A stretch of DNA of 64,000 nt from an uncultured Reyranella sp. (GTDB taxonomy: Bacteria; Pseudomonadota; Alphaproteobacteria; Reyranellales; Reyranellaceae), in contig NZ_CAMFKM010000002.1 in the NCBI RefSeq assembly GCF_945957355.1, positions 124,001-188,000 of the forward strand, read 5' to 3'. Both the position numbers and the translations under genes were made by a program. The notes under the pieces were generated by a model. It saw nothing but the letters and a program-made list of their open reading frames with translations, made no database searches and was not told the DNA's origin. Numbering within the stretch: position 1 is the stretch's first letter; every line of letters starts with the position of its first letter. Shown here piece after piece: positions 36,024-44,672 of this stretch.

Positions 36024-36454
36024 CTCCGAAGCGCCGCCGCCTCTGGTTGCTGCTGGGATCGCTGGCCACGCTCGGCGTGGCGGCGACGCTCGTGCTCACG
36101 GCGCTCAACGACAATCTCGTCTTCTTCTATTCGCCGACCCAGGTCGCCGAGAAGAGCCTCGGCCCCGACCGCCGCTTCCGCCTGGGCGGGCTGGTGGAGC
36201 AGGGCAGCGTCCAGAAGGACGGGCAGACCGTGCGCTTCACCGTCACCGACACGCACAAGGCGGTGAAGGTCGTCTATCGCGGGATTTTGCCCGACCTGTT
36301 CCGTGAAGGTCAGGGCGTGATCGCCGAGGGCTCGATCGGGCCGGACGGCGTGTTCACCGCGCGCGAGATCCTGGCGAAGCATGACGAGAACTACATGCCT
36401 CCCGAAGTCGCGAAGGCGATCAAGGAAAGCGGGCAATGGAAAGAGCGCAAATGA
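36020..36454 (+). CDS. ccmE: Periplasmic heme chaperone CcmE
   Basis: The 144-residue protein has an N-terminal membrane anchor ([20 protein letters not shown]) and an OB-fold periplasmic domain, [20 protein letters not shown] and [20 protein letters not shown]. His121 in [13 protein letters not shown] is the covalent heme-binding residue of the HxxxY type. It carries heme from CcmC to the CcmF/H ligase. The next 160 bp to ccmF contain no gene and a weak hairpin. Confidence 0.94.
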   Translation: MTPKRRRLWLLLGSLATLGVAATLVLTALNDNLVFFYSPTQVAEKSLGPDRRFRLGGLVEQGSVQKDGQTVRFTVTDTHKAVKVVYRGILPDLFREGQGVIAEGSIGPDGVFTAREILAKHDENYMPPEVAKAIKESGQWKERK

Positions 36455-36614
36455 TGCGAAGCAGCATTTGCGCTGGTGGTGTGGAGGCTTTCAGGCGGTG
36501 TTTCGCCACCCTCATCTTTTCTGAGCCGTGCGGGCTCCCGGCGCTTCGCTTCGCTGCAGCGCCTGCCGCCCGCCAGTTCCGCGACGCATTCGACATTGGC
36601 GTAACAGGTGCTTC

Positions 36615-38564
36615 GTGGTCGCGGAACTAGGCCATTTTGCGCTGATCCTGGCGCTCGCGGTCGCGCTGGTGCAGGGCACTCTGCCGCTCGTCGGCGCGTC
36701 GCGTGGCGACCTCCGCCTCATGACCCTCGGCCGCACCGCGGCGCTGACGCAGGCGTTCCTCGTGCTGCTGGCGTTCGGCGCGCTGACGCAGGCCTATGTC
36801 ACGTCGGACTTCTCCGTCGCCAACGTCGTGGCCAATTCGCATTCGGCCAAGCCGCTGCTCTACAAGATCAGCGGCGTGTGGGGGAACCACGAGGGCTCGA
36901 TGCTGCTGTGGGCGTTGATCCTCGCGCTGTTCGGCGCGGCGGTCGCGATCTTCGGCGCCAACCTGCCCGACACCTTGCGCAGCCGGGTGCTCGCGATCCA
37001 GGCGCTGATCGGCGTGGGCTTCCTCGCCTTCCTGCTCTTCACCTCCAACCCGTTCACGCGCGTCTATCCGGCGCCGCCCGATGGCAACGGGCTCAACCCG
37101 CTGCTGCAGGATCCCGGCCTCGCCTTCCATCCGCCGCTGCTCTACCTAGGCTATGTCGGCTTCTCGGTGACCTATGCCTTCGCCATCGCCGCGCTGCTCG
37201 AAGGAAGGGTCGATGCCGCCTGGGCGCGCTGGGTGCGGCCGTGGGCGCTGGCGGCCTGGTGCTTCCTGACGCTCGGCATCGCGCTGGGTTCGTGGTGGGC
37301 CTATTACATCCTGGGCTGGGGCGGCTTCTGGTTCTGGGATCCCGTCGAGAACGCCTCGCTGATGCCGTGGCTCGCCGGCACCGCGCTGCTGCACTCCGCC
37401 ATCGTCGTCGAGAAGCGCGACGCGCTGAAGAGCTGGACGGTGCTGCTGGCGCTGCTCGCCTTCTCGCTGTCGCTGCTCGGCACCTTCCTGGTGCGCTCGG
37501 GCGTGCTCACCTCGGTGCATGCCTTCGCGCAGGATCCGGCGCGCGGCCTGTTCATCCTGGGCTTCCTGCTGGCCGTGACCGGCGGCGGCCTCGCGCTCTA
37601 TGCCTGGCGCGCGCCGCAACTGCAGGGCGGTGGGCTGTTCCAGCCGGTCAGCCGCGAGGGCGCGCTGATCCTGAACAACCTGCTCCTGTGCACGCTCGCG
37701 GCCACGGTGCTGCTGGGCACGCTCTATCCGCTGTTCCTCGACCTGCTGACCGGCAACAAGGTCTCGGTCGGCCCGCCCTTCTTCAACGCCACCTTCGTGC
37801 CGCTCTGCGCGCCGCTGTTCGCCGCGCTCTGCGTCGGGCCCTTCCTCGGCTGGAAGCGCGCCGAGCTCTGGCCGGCCCTGATGCGCCTGCGCATCGCACT
37901 GGTCGTGTCGCTCGCCGCCATCGTGGTCGCCATGACGATGATCGACAGCCGCTCGACGCTGGCAGCCCTGGCCTTCGGCTTCGGCGTCTGGCTGATCGTC
38001 GGCAGCCTCGCGTCCTTGAGCGACCGCGTGCGCAGCGGGACGCTCCGCACCATCCCGCGCTCGACCCTGGGCATGGTGATCAGCCATGCGGCGCTGGGCG
38101 TCGTCGTGCTGGGCTCGGTCGCGACCTCGTCGTGGAACACCGAGCTGATGCACACGATGAAGCCCGGCGACAGGGTCGATTTCGCCGGCTACTCGGTGCT
38201 GCTCGACCGCATGGACGAGGTGCGCGGCCCCAACTACGTCGCCGAGCGCGCGACCCTCAACGTCAGCGTCGGCGGCAAGCCCTACACAGTGCTGCAGCCC
38301 GAGCGGCGGCTGTTCACCGTGCAGCGCCGCCAGGTGGCCGAGACGGCGATCCAGACCAACCTGCTGCGCGACTTCTACGCCACCCTGGGCGAGGGCAACC
38401 CGCAGCAGGGCTGGGTGATCCGCCTCTATCTCAACCCGCTGGCGCCGTGGATCTGGCTGGGCGCGGCGCTGTGCGCCTTCGGCGGCTTCGTCTCGCTGTC
38501 GGACCGCCGGCTGCGCATCGGCGCGCCGTCGCGACGCCCGTCATCCTTGCAGCCGGCCGAATAG
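36615..38564 (+). CDS. ccmF: Cytochrome c heme lyase subunit CcmF
   Basis: The 649-residue protein is read from GTG 36615 with AGGTG upstream, giving the family start VVAELGHFALILALAVALVQG. An ATG 29 codons earlier would add a non-conserved basic extension. About fifteen spans are present, with the heme motif WGGFWFWDPVENASLMPWLA and conserved periplasmic His residues (KISGVWGNHEGSMLLW). It attaches heme to apocytochromes with CcmH. The stop is directly followed by the ccmG ATG. Confidence 0.94.
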   Translation: MVAELGHFALILALAVALVQGTLPLVGASRGDLRLMTLGRTAALTQAFLVLLAFGALTQAYVTSDFSVANVVANSHSAKPLLYKISGVWGNHEGSMLLWALILALFGAAVAIFGANLPDTLRSRVLAIQALIGVGFLAFLLFTSNPFTRVYPAPPDGNGLNPLLQDPGLAFHPPLLYLGYVGFSVTYAFAIAALLEGRVDAAWARWVRPWALAAWCFLTLGIALGSWWAYYILGWGGFWFWDPVENASLMPWLAGTALLHSAIVVEKRDALKSWTVLLALLAFSLSLLGTFLVRSGVLTSVHAFAQDPARGLFILGFLLAVTGGGLALYAWRAPQLQGGGLFQPVSREGALILNNLLLCTLAATVLLGTLYPLFLDLLTGNKVSVGPPFFNATFVPLCAPLFAALCVGPFLGWKRAELWPALMRLRIALVVSLAAIVVAMTMIDSRSTLAALAFGFGVWLIVGSLASLSDRVRSGTLRTIPRSTLGMVISHAALGVVVLGSVATSSWNTELMHTMKPGDRVDFAGYSVLLDRMDEVRGPNYVAERATLNVSVGGKPYTVLQPERRLFTVQRRQVAETAIQTNLLRDFYATLGEGNPQQGWVIRLYLNPLAPWIWLGAALCAFGGFVSLSDRRLRIGAPSRRPSSLQPAE

Positions 38565-39104
38565 ATGCGCCGCCTGCTCTTCATCCTGCCGCTGCTGACG
38601 CTCGCACTGATGGCGGGCTTCTTCGCCTGGTCGCTGACCAGCGGCCGCGACCCCGCCTCGATCGGCTCGGTGGTGGTGGGCCGGCCGGCGCCGAAGCTCG
38701 ACCTGCCGGCGCTGCGGCCGGGCGAGCCGCCGCTCACCGACGCGGACCTGCGCACCGGCAAGCCGGTGATCGTGAATTTCTTCGCGAGCTGGTGCACGCC
38801 GTGCCTGGCCGAGCATCCGCTGTTCACGCGGCTCAGCGAACGCGAGGGCGCGACGATCGTCGGCATCGCCTGGAAGAACAAGCGCGACGACGCGCTGCCC
38901 TGGCTGAAGCGGCTGGGCGATCCTTATCAGCTGGCGGGCCTCGACCTCGACGGCAAGACCGGCCTCGACTGGGGGCTGAGCGGCGTCCCCGAGACCTACC
39001 TGATCGACGGCGCCGGCATCGTGCGCCGGCATTACCGCGGCCCGATCACCGAGCGCGATCTGAACGAGACGATCCTGCCGTTTCTGAAGGGGGCGGTGAA
39101 GTGA
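38565..39104 (+). CDS. ccmG: Thiol:disulfide oxidoreductase CcmG/DsbE
   Basis: The 179-residue protein has an N-terminal membrane anchor (LLFILPLLTLALMAGFFAW) and a thioredoxin fold with FFASWCTPCLAEHP (Cys77, Cys80). VPETYLIDGAGIVRRHYRGP contains the cis-Pro and the typical C-terminal block. It reduces apocytochrome c or CcmH in the periplasm. Its stop overlaps a GTG at 39101 that is in frame with ccmH, evidence of an older coupled start now separated by a repeat. Confidence 0.94.
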   Translation: MRRLLFILPLLTLALMAGFFAWSLTSGRDPASIGSVVVGRPAPKLDLPALRPGEPPLTDADLRTGKPVIVNFFASWCTPCLAEHPLFTRLSEREGATIVGIAWKNKRDDALPWLKRLGDPYQLAGLDLDGKTGLDWGLSGVPETYLIDGAGIVRRHYRGPITERDLNETILPFLKGAVK

Positions 39105-39123
39105 TCGCTCGCCCAACACAAAA

Positions 39124-39253
39124 CCCGTCGTCTCGACCGGAGCGCCGAAGGCGCGGAGTGGAGAGACCTTCTCTCCACGAAAAGCCGGCAAGTCGTCGAG
39201 AGAAGGTCTCTCCACTACGCCTCGCTACGCGAGGCTCCGGTCGAGACGACGGG
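39124..39253. repeat. Dispersed repeat family B inserted between ccmG and ccmH
   Basis: CCCGTCGTCTCGACCGGAGC at 39124-39143 and GCTCCGGTCGAGACGACGGG at 39234-39253 are a perfect 20-bp terminal inverted repeat. The inside has GAGAGACCTTCTCTCC and GAGAAGGTCTCTCCAC, also inverted. The same element occurs at 9864-10130. Here it sits inside an otherwise tightly packed operon and is open in the ccmH frame throughout. Confidence 0.85.
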
Positions 39254-39259
39254 AGTTTT

Positions 39260-39724
39260 TTGAGGAGCTTGAGAGCGTTGCTCTGCCTCCTCGCGCTGCT
39301 GTTCGCGTTCCCGACACTCGCCGTCGAGCCGTCCGAAATCCTCCCCGACCCCGCGCTCGAAGCGCGCGCGCGGGAGATCGGGCGGGCGTTGCGGTGCGTC
39401 GTCTGCCAGAACCAGTCGATCGACGATTCCTCGGCCGAGGTGGCGCACGACATGCGCCGCGCGGTGCGCGAGCGGCTCACGGCCGGCGACAGCGACGCCG
39501 ACGTCTTCGCCTACATGGTCGCGCGCTACGGCGACTACGTGCTGCTGAAGCCGCCCTTCAAGGCCGGCACGCTCGTCCTGTGGCTGGGCGCGCCGCTCCT
39601 GCTGCTGGTGGCCGGCGCCGCCCTCCTCCTCGCCGCGCGCCGCCGCCGGCACACACCCATCGTCGCGCCAAAACCGCTCGACGAGGAGGAGCGCCGCCGC
39701 CTCGACGCGCTCCTGAAGGGCTGA
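39260..39724 (+). CDS. ccmH: Cytochrome c-type biogenesis protein CcmH (Ccl2-like)
   Basis: Read from TTG 39260, which has GGGAG four bases upstream, the protein has 154 residues. It has a signal peptide (LRALLCLLALLFAFPTLA), LRCVVCQNQSIDDSSAEVAH with the redox pair Cys46 and Cys49, RYGDYVLLKPPFK, and a C-terminal membrane span. It reduces apocytochrome c for ligation. The frame is open back to GTG 39101, which overlaps the ccmG stop, so the start is uncertain: translation from there would put about 53 repeat-encoded residues before the signal peptide. I prefer the short form because it begins directly at the signal peptide. Confidence 0.88.
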   Translation: MRSLRALLCLLALLFAFPTLAVEPSEILPDPALEARAREIGRALRCVVCQNQSIDDSSAEVAHDMRRAVRERLTAGDSDADVFAYMVARYGDYVLLKPPFKAGTLVLWLGAPLLLLVAGAALLLAARRRRHTPIVAPKPLDEEERRRLDALLKG

Positions 39725-39729
39725 CGGCC

Positions 39730-41001
39730 ATGCTCGAATTCCTGCTGGCGCTGCTCACCACCGCGACCGTCGCCGCCCTGCTCTGGCCGCTGCTGCGGAT
39801 GCGCCTGCCGGTGCGCGACCGGCTCTCGGGCGAGCTGGCGATCTACCGCGACCAGCTGGCCGAGCTGGAGCGCGAACGCGAAGCCGGGACGCTCGGCCCC
39901 GCCGAGGCCGCCGCCGCGCGCACCGAGATCGAGCGCCGCATGCTGGCCGCCGGCGACGCCGCCGCGTCCGGCGCCAAAGCCGCGCGCAGCTCCGACGCGG
40001 TGCAGAAGTGGCTGCCGCCGGCGCTCTCGCTCTTCGTGCCGCTGCTGGCCTTGGGCCTCTACCTGCAGACCGGCCGCCCCGGCCTGCCCGCGGCACCCTT
40101 TGCCGAACGCGGCACCGAACACCCCGCCCCGTCGCGCCAGATGGACGTCGCCGGCCTGCTGGCCGAGGCGCGCGCCCGCCTCGCCCAGGACCCCAACGAC
40201 GCCGACGCGCTGGCCGCGCTGGGCGAGGGCCTGACCCTGGAGGCCGGCGGCACCGTCACGCAACCGGCGCTGGAGGCGCTGCAGCGGGCGCTCAGGGCGC
40301 GGCCCGACGATGCGCGCATCCTCTACTATCTCGGCCTGCACGAGGCGCAGAGCGGCGACTCGAAGGCCGCGATCGCCCGCTGGCGCGACCTCGAGGCCAG
40401 CAGCCCGCCCGACGCGCCCTGGCTGCCGATGCTGCGCGCCGAGATCGCGCGGGTGGCGAAGGCTGCCGGGATCGAGGTGCCACCAACCCAAACAACGCAA
40501 TCCACCATGCCGACGCCCAGCCGCGAGCAGCAGGAGGCGATGGCCCAGCTCACGCCGGAGCAGCGCCAGCAGACGATCCGCACCATGGTCGAGGGGCTGG
40601 CCGCGCGCCTCGCCGACGCGCCGCAGGACCGCGCCGGCTGGCTGCGCCTGGCCAACGCCTGGAAGGTGCTGGGCGAGAACGCCAACGCCGCCGACGCCTA
40701 TGCCCGCGCCGACACGCTGGCCCCCGTCGACGCGCGCATCCTGGCCGACTGGGCCGAGGCGCATGTGCGCCAGCTGGCGCCCGGCGCCGTGCCGTCGCCG
40801 CAGGCCGTCGCCGTGCTGGAGCGGCTGGAGAAGGCCGAGCCGCGCAACGCGCTGGCCCTGTTCTACCTGGGCGTCGCCGCCGAAGCCGCGGGCAACAAGC
40901 CGGCGGCGCTGCAGCGCTGGAAGACGCTGCTGGCGCTGCTGCCGGCGGATGCGCCGATCCGGGGGATGCTGGAGGAGAGGATCAAGGCGGCGGGGGGGTG
41001 A
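39730..41001 (+). CDS. ccmI: Cytochrome c biogenesis TPR protein CcmI
   Basis: The 423-residue protein has an N-terminal span (MLEFLLALLTTATVAALLWP), a cytoplasmic coiled-coil loop (IYRDQLAELEREREAGTLGP), a second span near residues 96-112, and a periplasmic TPR domain with repeats such as NDADALAALGEGLTLE, ARILYYLGLHEAQSGDSKAA and AGWLRLANAWKVLGENANAA. It chaperones apocytochrome c to CcmF/H. It closes the ccm operon. The next 96 bp are less GC-rich, and a relic region begins. Confidence 0.92.
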   Translation: MLEFLLALLTTATVAALLWPLLRMRLPVRDRLSGELAIYRDQLAELEREREAGTLGPAEAAAARTEIERRMLAAGDAAASGAKAARSSDAVQKWLPPALSLFVPLLALGLYLQTGRPGLPAAPFAERGTEHPAPSRQMDVAGLLAEARARLAQDPNDADALAALGEGLTLEAGGTVTQPALEALQRALRARPDDARILYYLGLHEAQSGDSKAAIARWRDLEASSPPDAPWLPMLRAEIARVAKAAGIEVPPTQTTQSTMPTPSREQQEAMAQLTPEQRQQTIRTMVEGLAARLADAPQDRAGWLRLANAWKVLGENANAADAYARADTLAPVDARILADWAEAHVRQLAPGAVPSPQAVAVLERLEKAEPRNALALFYLGVAAEAAGNKPAALQRWKTLLALLPADAPIRGMLEERIKAAGG

Positions 41002-41097
41002 GGTTCGACCCACAGTCGTCGAGATTGCCTTGCCGATCTTGCTGGTCCAGATTCTTCCATTGTTTAAATGGGTTAGCACCCGCGCGTAGGGGTTTTT

Positions 41098-41778
41098 ATG
41101 AGTATCGATCAGATCAGCTTCCTAGAGCGCGCAGCACGCTATGAAGACCCCACAATTGAAGAGAAGTGGCAACGGGTCGTTGACGATGTGAAAGATGAGT
41201 ATCTCTCACATACTCAGCACTTCCCCTGGATAGTCGGCTTCTCTGGCGGCAAAGACAGCACGGTTGTCGCTCACGCGGTATTTGAGGCGCTGTTGGACAT
41301 TCCACCATCGCGCCGATCTCGGCCTGTGCATATCGTTTCAAACGATACAAGAGTCGAGAGTCCGTTGGTGATGTCGCATTTGGACGATGTTACGGCCCGG
41401 ATCTCCATGGCGGCCGAGAGCATGGGCTTACCAATTAAGGTAGCACGCACGCAGCCGGATCCAGACAAGACGTTTTGGGCTCTCCTGATCGGCAAAGGCT
41501 ATACGCCTTTGGTTGCCTTCCGCGATTGGCTAAAGGGGATTCGTAACGATCCGCAGATGCGCCAAGCTATTAGACGTAATGGCAAGCTGACGTTCGCAGC
41601 GTCCGGAAAGCACATCCCTGGCCCCTTTACGATTCAAGCGCGTCAAGAAATTCTGAAAAGACTTCTGCAAGTCCAAGAGAAGTTTGGTGCTGAGCTTATT
41701 AGCAATGAAGAGCTCGAACTAATTTATCAAACCTGGGCGACAGAACTGCAGCAAGAAACTGGAGCGGGAAATGGCTAG
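41098..41778 (+). pseudogene. dndC: Internally deleted dndC (DNA phosphorothioation sulfurtransferase) relic
   Basis: A 226-codon open frame reads as the two ends of DndC joined together. The N-terminal half has PWIVGFSGGKDSTVVAHAVF (ATP pyrophosphatase loop), RPVHIVSNDTRVESPLV and TFWALLIGKGY. The sequence then jumps to PLVAFRDWLKGIRNDPQ, KHIPGPFTIQARQEILKRLL and LISNEELELIYQTW, which is the C-terminal part. About 200 or more residues are missing between Tyr and Pro near residue 140, including the RWC and CW-C cysteine region needed for the iron-sulfur cluster. It can hardly be active. The gene is visibly richer in A+T than its neighbours, which suggests horizontal origin. No other dnd genes are present. 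Confidence 0.72.
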
Positions 41779-42288
41779 CGATGAAGAAGCCTACCTCAGC
41801 GATTTGCCTCTTTGGGCATGGGAATGCTCTTCTCTGGAGAATTGTCGCCTGAAGACAAAAAGCGATTTGTTAAGCTGCCTGTTGGTTAAGGGATGATGTC
41901 GCTTTCCGCTCTCAAGGAACTCAGAACGAGTTCACGGATTCACATTGAAGGATAGCGACACCTATTAGGCTAAGTCACCTTTCGGGCTTCCGATGCCGGC
42001 GCTTCCACCTCGTGAGGCGTACTCTGGATCAGGTGGTCGAATGCCGATAATGCGCCCGTGGCTTCCTCTCCCATGGCGAAGACGATTTGCTTGTAGGGCA
42101 CGGTAGTGGCGTTGTCGGCGAACGAGAAAGCTGGTTGCCGGCGGCATGTATGCGCAGGTCTCTCGGTAAACAATGCGAAGAAGGTTTGCTCCAGCGTGAA
42201 GAGCGAGCCTCATTACCTCCCAGACAATCGCCGCCTCGCCTGTGCTGGCCTAACTCCCGCGTGGATCAACCATCCGCAGGAGGAAGCC
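41779..42288. other. Decayed stretch between the dndC relic and the NTF2-like gene
   Basis: This 510-bp stretch has no intact gene. A short frame at 41771-41896 overlaps the dndC stop and begins MASDEEAYLSDLPLW; in the next frame GMLFSGELSPEDKKRFVKLP looks protein-like, so a frameshifted remnant of the next gene of the lost island is possible. From 41970 to about 42135 on the minus strand lies an ahpF fragment. The last 100 bp before 42289 hold only the ribosome site GGAGGA. Confidence 0.5.
41970..42135 (-). pseudogene. 3'-terminal fragment of a second ahpF
   Basis: On the minus strand the translation [20 protein letters not shown], then [19 protein letters not shown], aligns with the last 45 residues of the intact AhpF encoded at 43022-44602 ([20 protein letters not shown], then [18 protein letters not shown]). 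At the DNA level about 110 bp (42025-42135) match with scattered differences, and similarity stops abruptly upstream. It has the same orientation as ahpF and lies about 0.9 kb beyond its 3' end. The degree of divergence suggests an old duplication or acquisition rather than a recent copy. Confidence 0.72.
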
Positions 42289-42687
42289 ATGTCCCATCCC
42301 ACCGCCACGCCGGACGCCGTCGTCGAGGCCTACGTCGCCACCTGGAACGAGACCGATCCCGCGCGCCGCCGCGCCGGCCTTGCGGCGGCCTGGACCGAGA
42401 CGGGGATCTACCGCGATCCGGTGATCGCGGGCGACGGGCCGGCCGGGATCGACGCCATGCTGGCGGGCGTGCAGGCGAAGTTCCCGGGCTTCGTGCTCAA
42501 GCGCACCTCGAAGGTCGACGCCCATGGTGGCGCCTCTGGTAGCCCGGTGGGGCGCTATCTGCGCTTCACCTGGTCGCTGGGTCCGGCCGACGGGCCCCCG
42601 GTCGTCGAGGGCGTCGATTTCTGCACCCTGGCGCCGGACGGCCGGCTCGCATCCGTGGTCGGCTTCATCGACAAGATGCCGGGGTGA
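42289..42687 (+). CDS. Nuclear transport factor 2-like (SnoaL-type) small protein
   Basis: The 132-residue protein starts at ATG 42289 with an excellent AGGAGGA site. AVVEAYVATWNETDPARRRA begins a cone-shaped NTF2 fold, and IYRDPVIAGDGPAGIDAMLA and VVEGVDFCTLAPDGRLASVV match the SnoaL-like family. These domains bind small hydrophobic ligands or act as isomerases and hydrolases; the role here is unknown. GC content returns to the genome norm. A 9-bp hairpin at 42703-42726 follows as a likely terminator. Confidence 0.8.
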   Translation: MSHPTATPDAVVEAYVATWNETDPARRRAGLAAAWTETGIYRDPVIAGDGPAGIDAMLAGVQAKFPGFVLKRTSKVDAHGGASGSPVGRYLRFTWSLGPADGPPVVEGVDFCTLAPDGRLASVVGFIDKMPG

Positions 42688-42702
42688 GACGGCACGCGGG
42701 GG

Positions 42703-42726
42703 TTGCCGTCCGCCGGAGGACGGCAA
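42703..42726 (+). terminator. Hairpin downstream of the NTF2-like gene
   Basis: TTGCCGTCC at 42703-42711 and GGACGGCAA at 42718-42726 form a perfect 9-bp stem with a six-base loop, 15 bp after the stop codon. No clear T-run follows. The rest of the 334-bp gap to ahpF (42688-43021) holds a 32-codon frame at 42743-42841 with a CCQCQ motif that I do not trust as a gene, and the repeat at 42956-43004. Confidence 0.5.
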
Positions 42727-42955
42727 TCTCTCGTCCCATCCGATGTGCTATACTCAGATCGGTCCGGTGACGGAATGCTGTCAGTGCCAGCACGCCGTGC
42801 CGGCGGACAAAAAGGCCTTGCAAACGAAACAGTCGAAATAGACGAAACAAACGAAAGCAATGTCGCACCCCTCCCGCCATGCACGGGATGATGGCGGTGC
42901 TTGCATCGTGGCAGGCGCTCAGCCCGAAACGTTGCCATCGCGAACCGACCGCCCA

Positions 42956-43004
42956 ACCTCATCCTTCGAGACGCGGTCCTGCGGACCGCTCCTCAGGATG
43001 AGGT
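42956..43004. repeat. Dispersed palindromic repeat family A; probable ahpF terminator
   Basis: ACCTCATCCT at 42956-42965 pairs with AGGATGAGGT at 42995-43004, and inside it GCGGTCC pairs with GGACCGC. It shares CATCCTTCGAGACGC and GCTCCTCAGGATGAGG with the pair at 9702-9811. It lies 18 bp beyond the ahpF stop on the minus strand and probably ends that transcript. Confidence 0.7.
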
Positions 43005-43021
43005 CTGTGCTTGGGAAGGCC

Positions 43022-44602
43022 CTAAGCCGCCTGCTTCACCTCGACCGGCTCGCTCCGGATCAGGTGGTCGAACGCCGACAGCGCGGCCTTGGCGCCCTCG
43101 CCCATGGCGATGACGATCTGCTTGTAGGGCACGGTCGTGGCGTCGCCGGCGGCGAAGATGCCGGGGGCCGAGGTCTGGCCGCGGGCGTCGACCTCGATCT
43201 CGCCGCGCGGGCTCAAGCCGATCGCGCCCTTCAGCCACTCGGTGTTGGGCACCAGGCCGATCTGCACGAAGATGCCCTCGAGCTCGATCGTCTTCTGCTC
43301 GCCACTCGTGCGGTCCTTGTAGGCGAGGCCCGTCACCTTCGCGCCGTCGCCGTGCACCTCGGTGGTCTGCGCCGAGACGATCACCGTGGCGTTGGGCAGC
43401 GAGCGGAGCTTGGCCTGCAGCACCGCGTCGGCGCGCAGCTGGCCGTCGAACTCGATCAAGGTGACGTGGCTCACCAGGCCCGCGAGGTCGATCGCCGCCT
43501 CGACGCCGGAATTGCCGCCGCCGATCACCGCCACCCGCTTGCCCTTGAACAGCGGGCCGTCGCAGTGCGGGCAGTAGGCCACGCCCTTGTTGCGATACTC
43601 GGCCTCGCCGGGGACGTTCATCTGCCTCCAGCGCGCGCCGGGCGAGAGCACGATGGTCTTCGCCTTGAGCGTGGCGCCGTTCTGCAGCTCGACCGTGGCC
43701 AGGCCGCCCGGCGTCGCCGCCGGCACGAGCTTGGTGGCGGTCTGCAGGTCCATCACGTCGACCTCGTAGTCCTTGACGTGCGCGGCCAGCGCCGCGGCCA
43801 TCTTCGGGCCCTCGGTGTGGGAGACCGAGATGAAGTTCTCGATGCCCATCGTGTCCAGCACCTGGCCGCCGAACCGCTCCGCCGCGATGCCGGTGCGGAT
43901 GCCTTTTCTGGCGGCATAGATCGCTGCAGCGGCACCGGCGGGGCCGCCGCCGACCACCAGCACGTCGTAGGGCTTCTTCGCGGCGATCTCCTCGGCCGCG
44001 CGTTCGCTGGCACCGGTGTCGAGCTTGGCCAGGATCTGCTCCAGGCTCATGCGGCCCTGGCCGAACGGCAGGCTGTTGAGGAAGATCGAGGGCACGGCCA
44101 TCACGCCGCGCTTCTCGACCTCGTCCTGGAACAGGGCGCCGTCGATCGCCGTGTGGCGGATGCGCGGGTTCAGCACGCTCATCAGGTTCAGCGCCTGCAC
44201 CACGTCGGGGCAGTTCTGGCACGACAGCGAGAAATAGGTCTCGAACGTGTAGTCGCCGTCGAGGTTCTTGACCCGCTCGATCGTGTCCTGCGCTTCCTTG
44301 CTCGGGTGGCCGCCGACCTGCAGCAGCGCCAGCACCAGCGAGGTGAATTCATGGCCCATCGGGATGCCGGCGAAGCGGACCGAGATGTCCGTGCCGGGCC
44401 GCACGATGGCGAAGGAGGGCTTGCGCATGTCCTCGTCGGCCTCGGCGAAGCTCACCTTGTCCGACAGGGTGGCGATCTCCTGCAAGAGCTCCTTCAGCTC
44501 GGCCGACTTGGGGCTGCCGTCGAGCGACGCCACCAGCTCGACCGGCAAGGTCAGGCGCTCGAGATAGCCCTTCAACTGCGTCTTGAGGTTGGCGTCCAAC
44601 AT
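43022..44602 (-). CDS. ahpF: Alkyl hydroperoxide reductase subunit F
   Basis: The protein has 526 residues, full length. The N-terminal domain is a double thioredoxin fold with [20 protein letters not shown] (CxxC). The thioredoxin-reductase part has FAD and NAD(P)H motifs ([40 protein letters not shown]) and the redox centre [15 protein letters not shown]. It reduces AhpC with NADH. The gene follows ahpC after 70 bp on the same strand and is divergent, with ahpC, from oxyR. Confidence 0.96.
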   Translation of the reverse strand: MLDANLKTQLKGYLERLTLPVELVASLDGSPKSAELKELLQEIATLSDKVSFAEADEDMRKPSFAIVRPGTDISVRFAGIPMGHEFTSLVLALLQVGGHPSKEAQDTIERVKNLDGDYTFETYFSLSCQNCPDVVQALNLMSVLNPRIRHTAIDGALFQDEVEKRGVMAVPSIFLNSLPFGQGRMSLEQILAKLDTGASERAAEEIAAKKPYDVLVVGGGPAGAAAAIYAARKGIRTGIAAERFGGQVLDTMGIENFISVSHTEGPKMAAALAAHVKDYEVDVMDLQTATKLVPAATPGGLATVELQNGATLKAKTIVLSPGARWRQMNVPGEAEYRNKGVAYCPHCDGPLFKGKRVAVIGGGNSGVEAAIDLAGLVSHVTLIEFDGQLRADAVLQAKLRSLPNATVIVSAQTTEVHGDGAKVTGLAYKDRTSGEQKTIELEGIFVQIGLVPNTEWLKGAIGLSPRGEIEVDARGQTSAPGIFAAGDATTVPYKQIVIAMGEGAKAALSAFDHLIRSEPVEVKQAA

Positions 44603-44672
44603 GGGAGGTACTCCTACTGAAATGTAGCGAAGCGGAGTGGAGGGACCCCCGATGAGGCCCCTCCGCCCTTCG

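Noticed and set aside
36528..36614. ATG-started N-terminal extension of CcmF
   Set aside because: The extra residues are basic and unlike the family, while GTG 36615 gives the exact conserved CcmF start with a ribosome site.
36608..39300. Long plus-strand frame through ccmF and ccmG
   Set aside because: It is an out-of-frame shadow with Arg/Ala-rich composition; only its last part after 39260 is ccmH.
42743..42841. 32-codon frame with a CCQCQ motif
   Set aside because: No ribosome binding site, no recognisable family and location in a repeat-bearing gap; chance is the simpler explanation.
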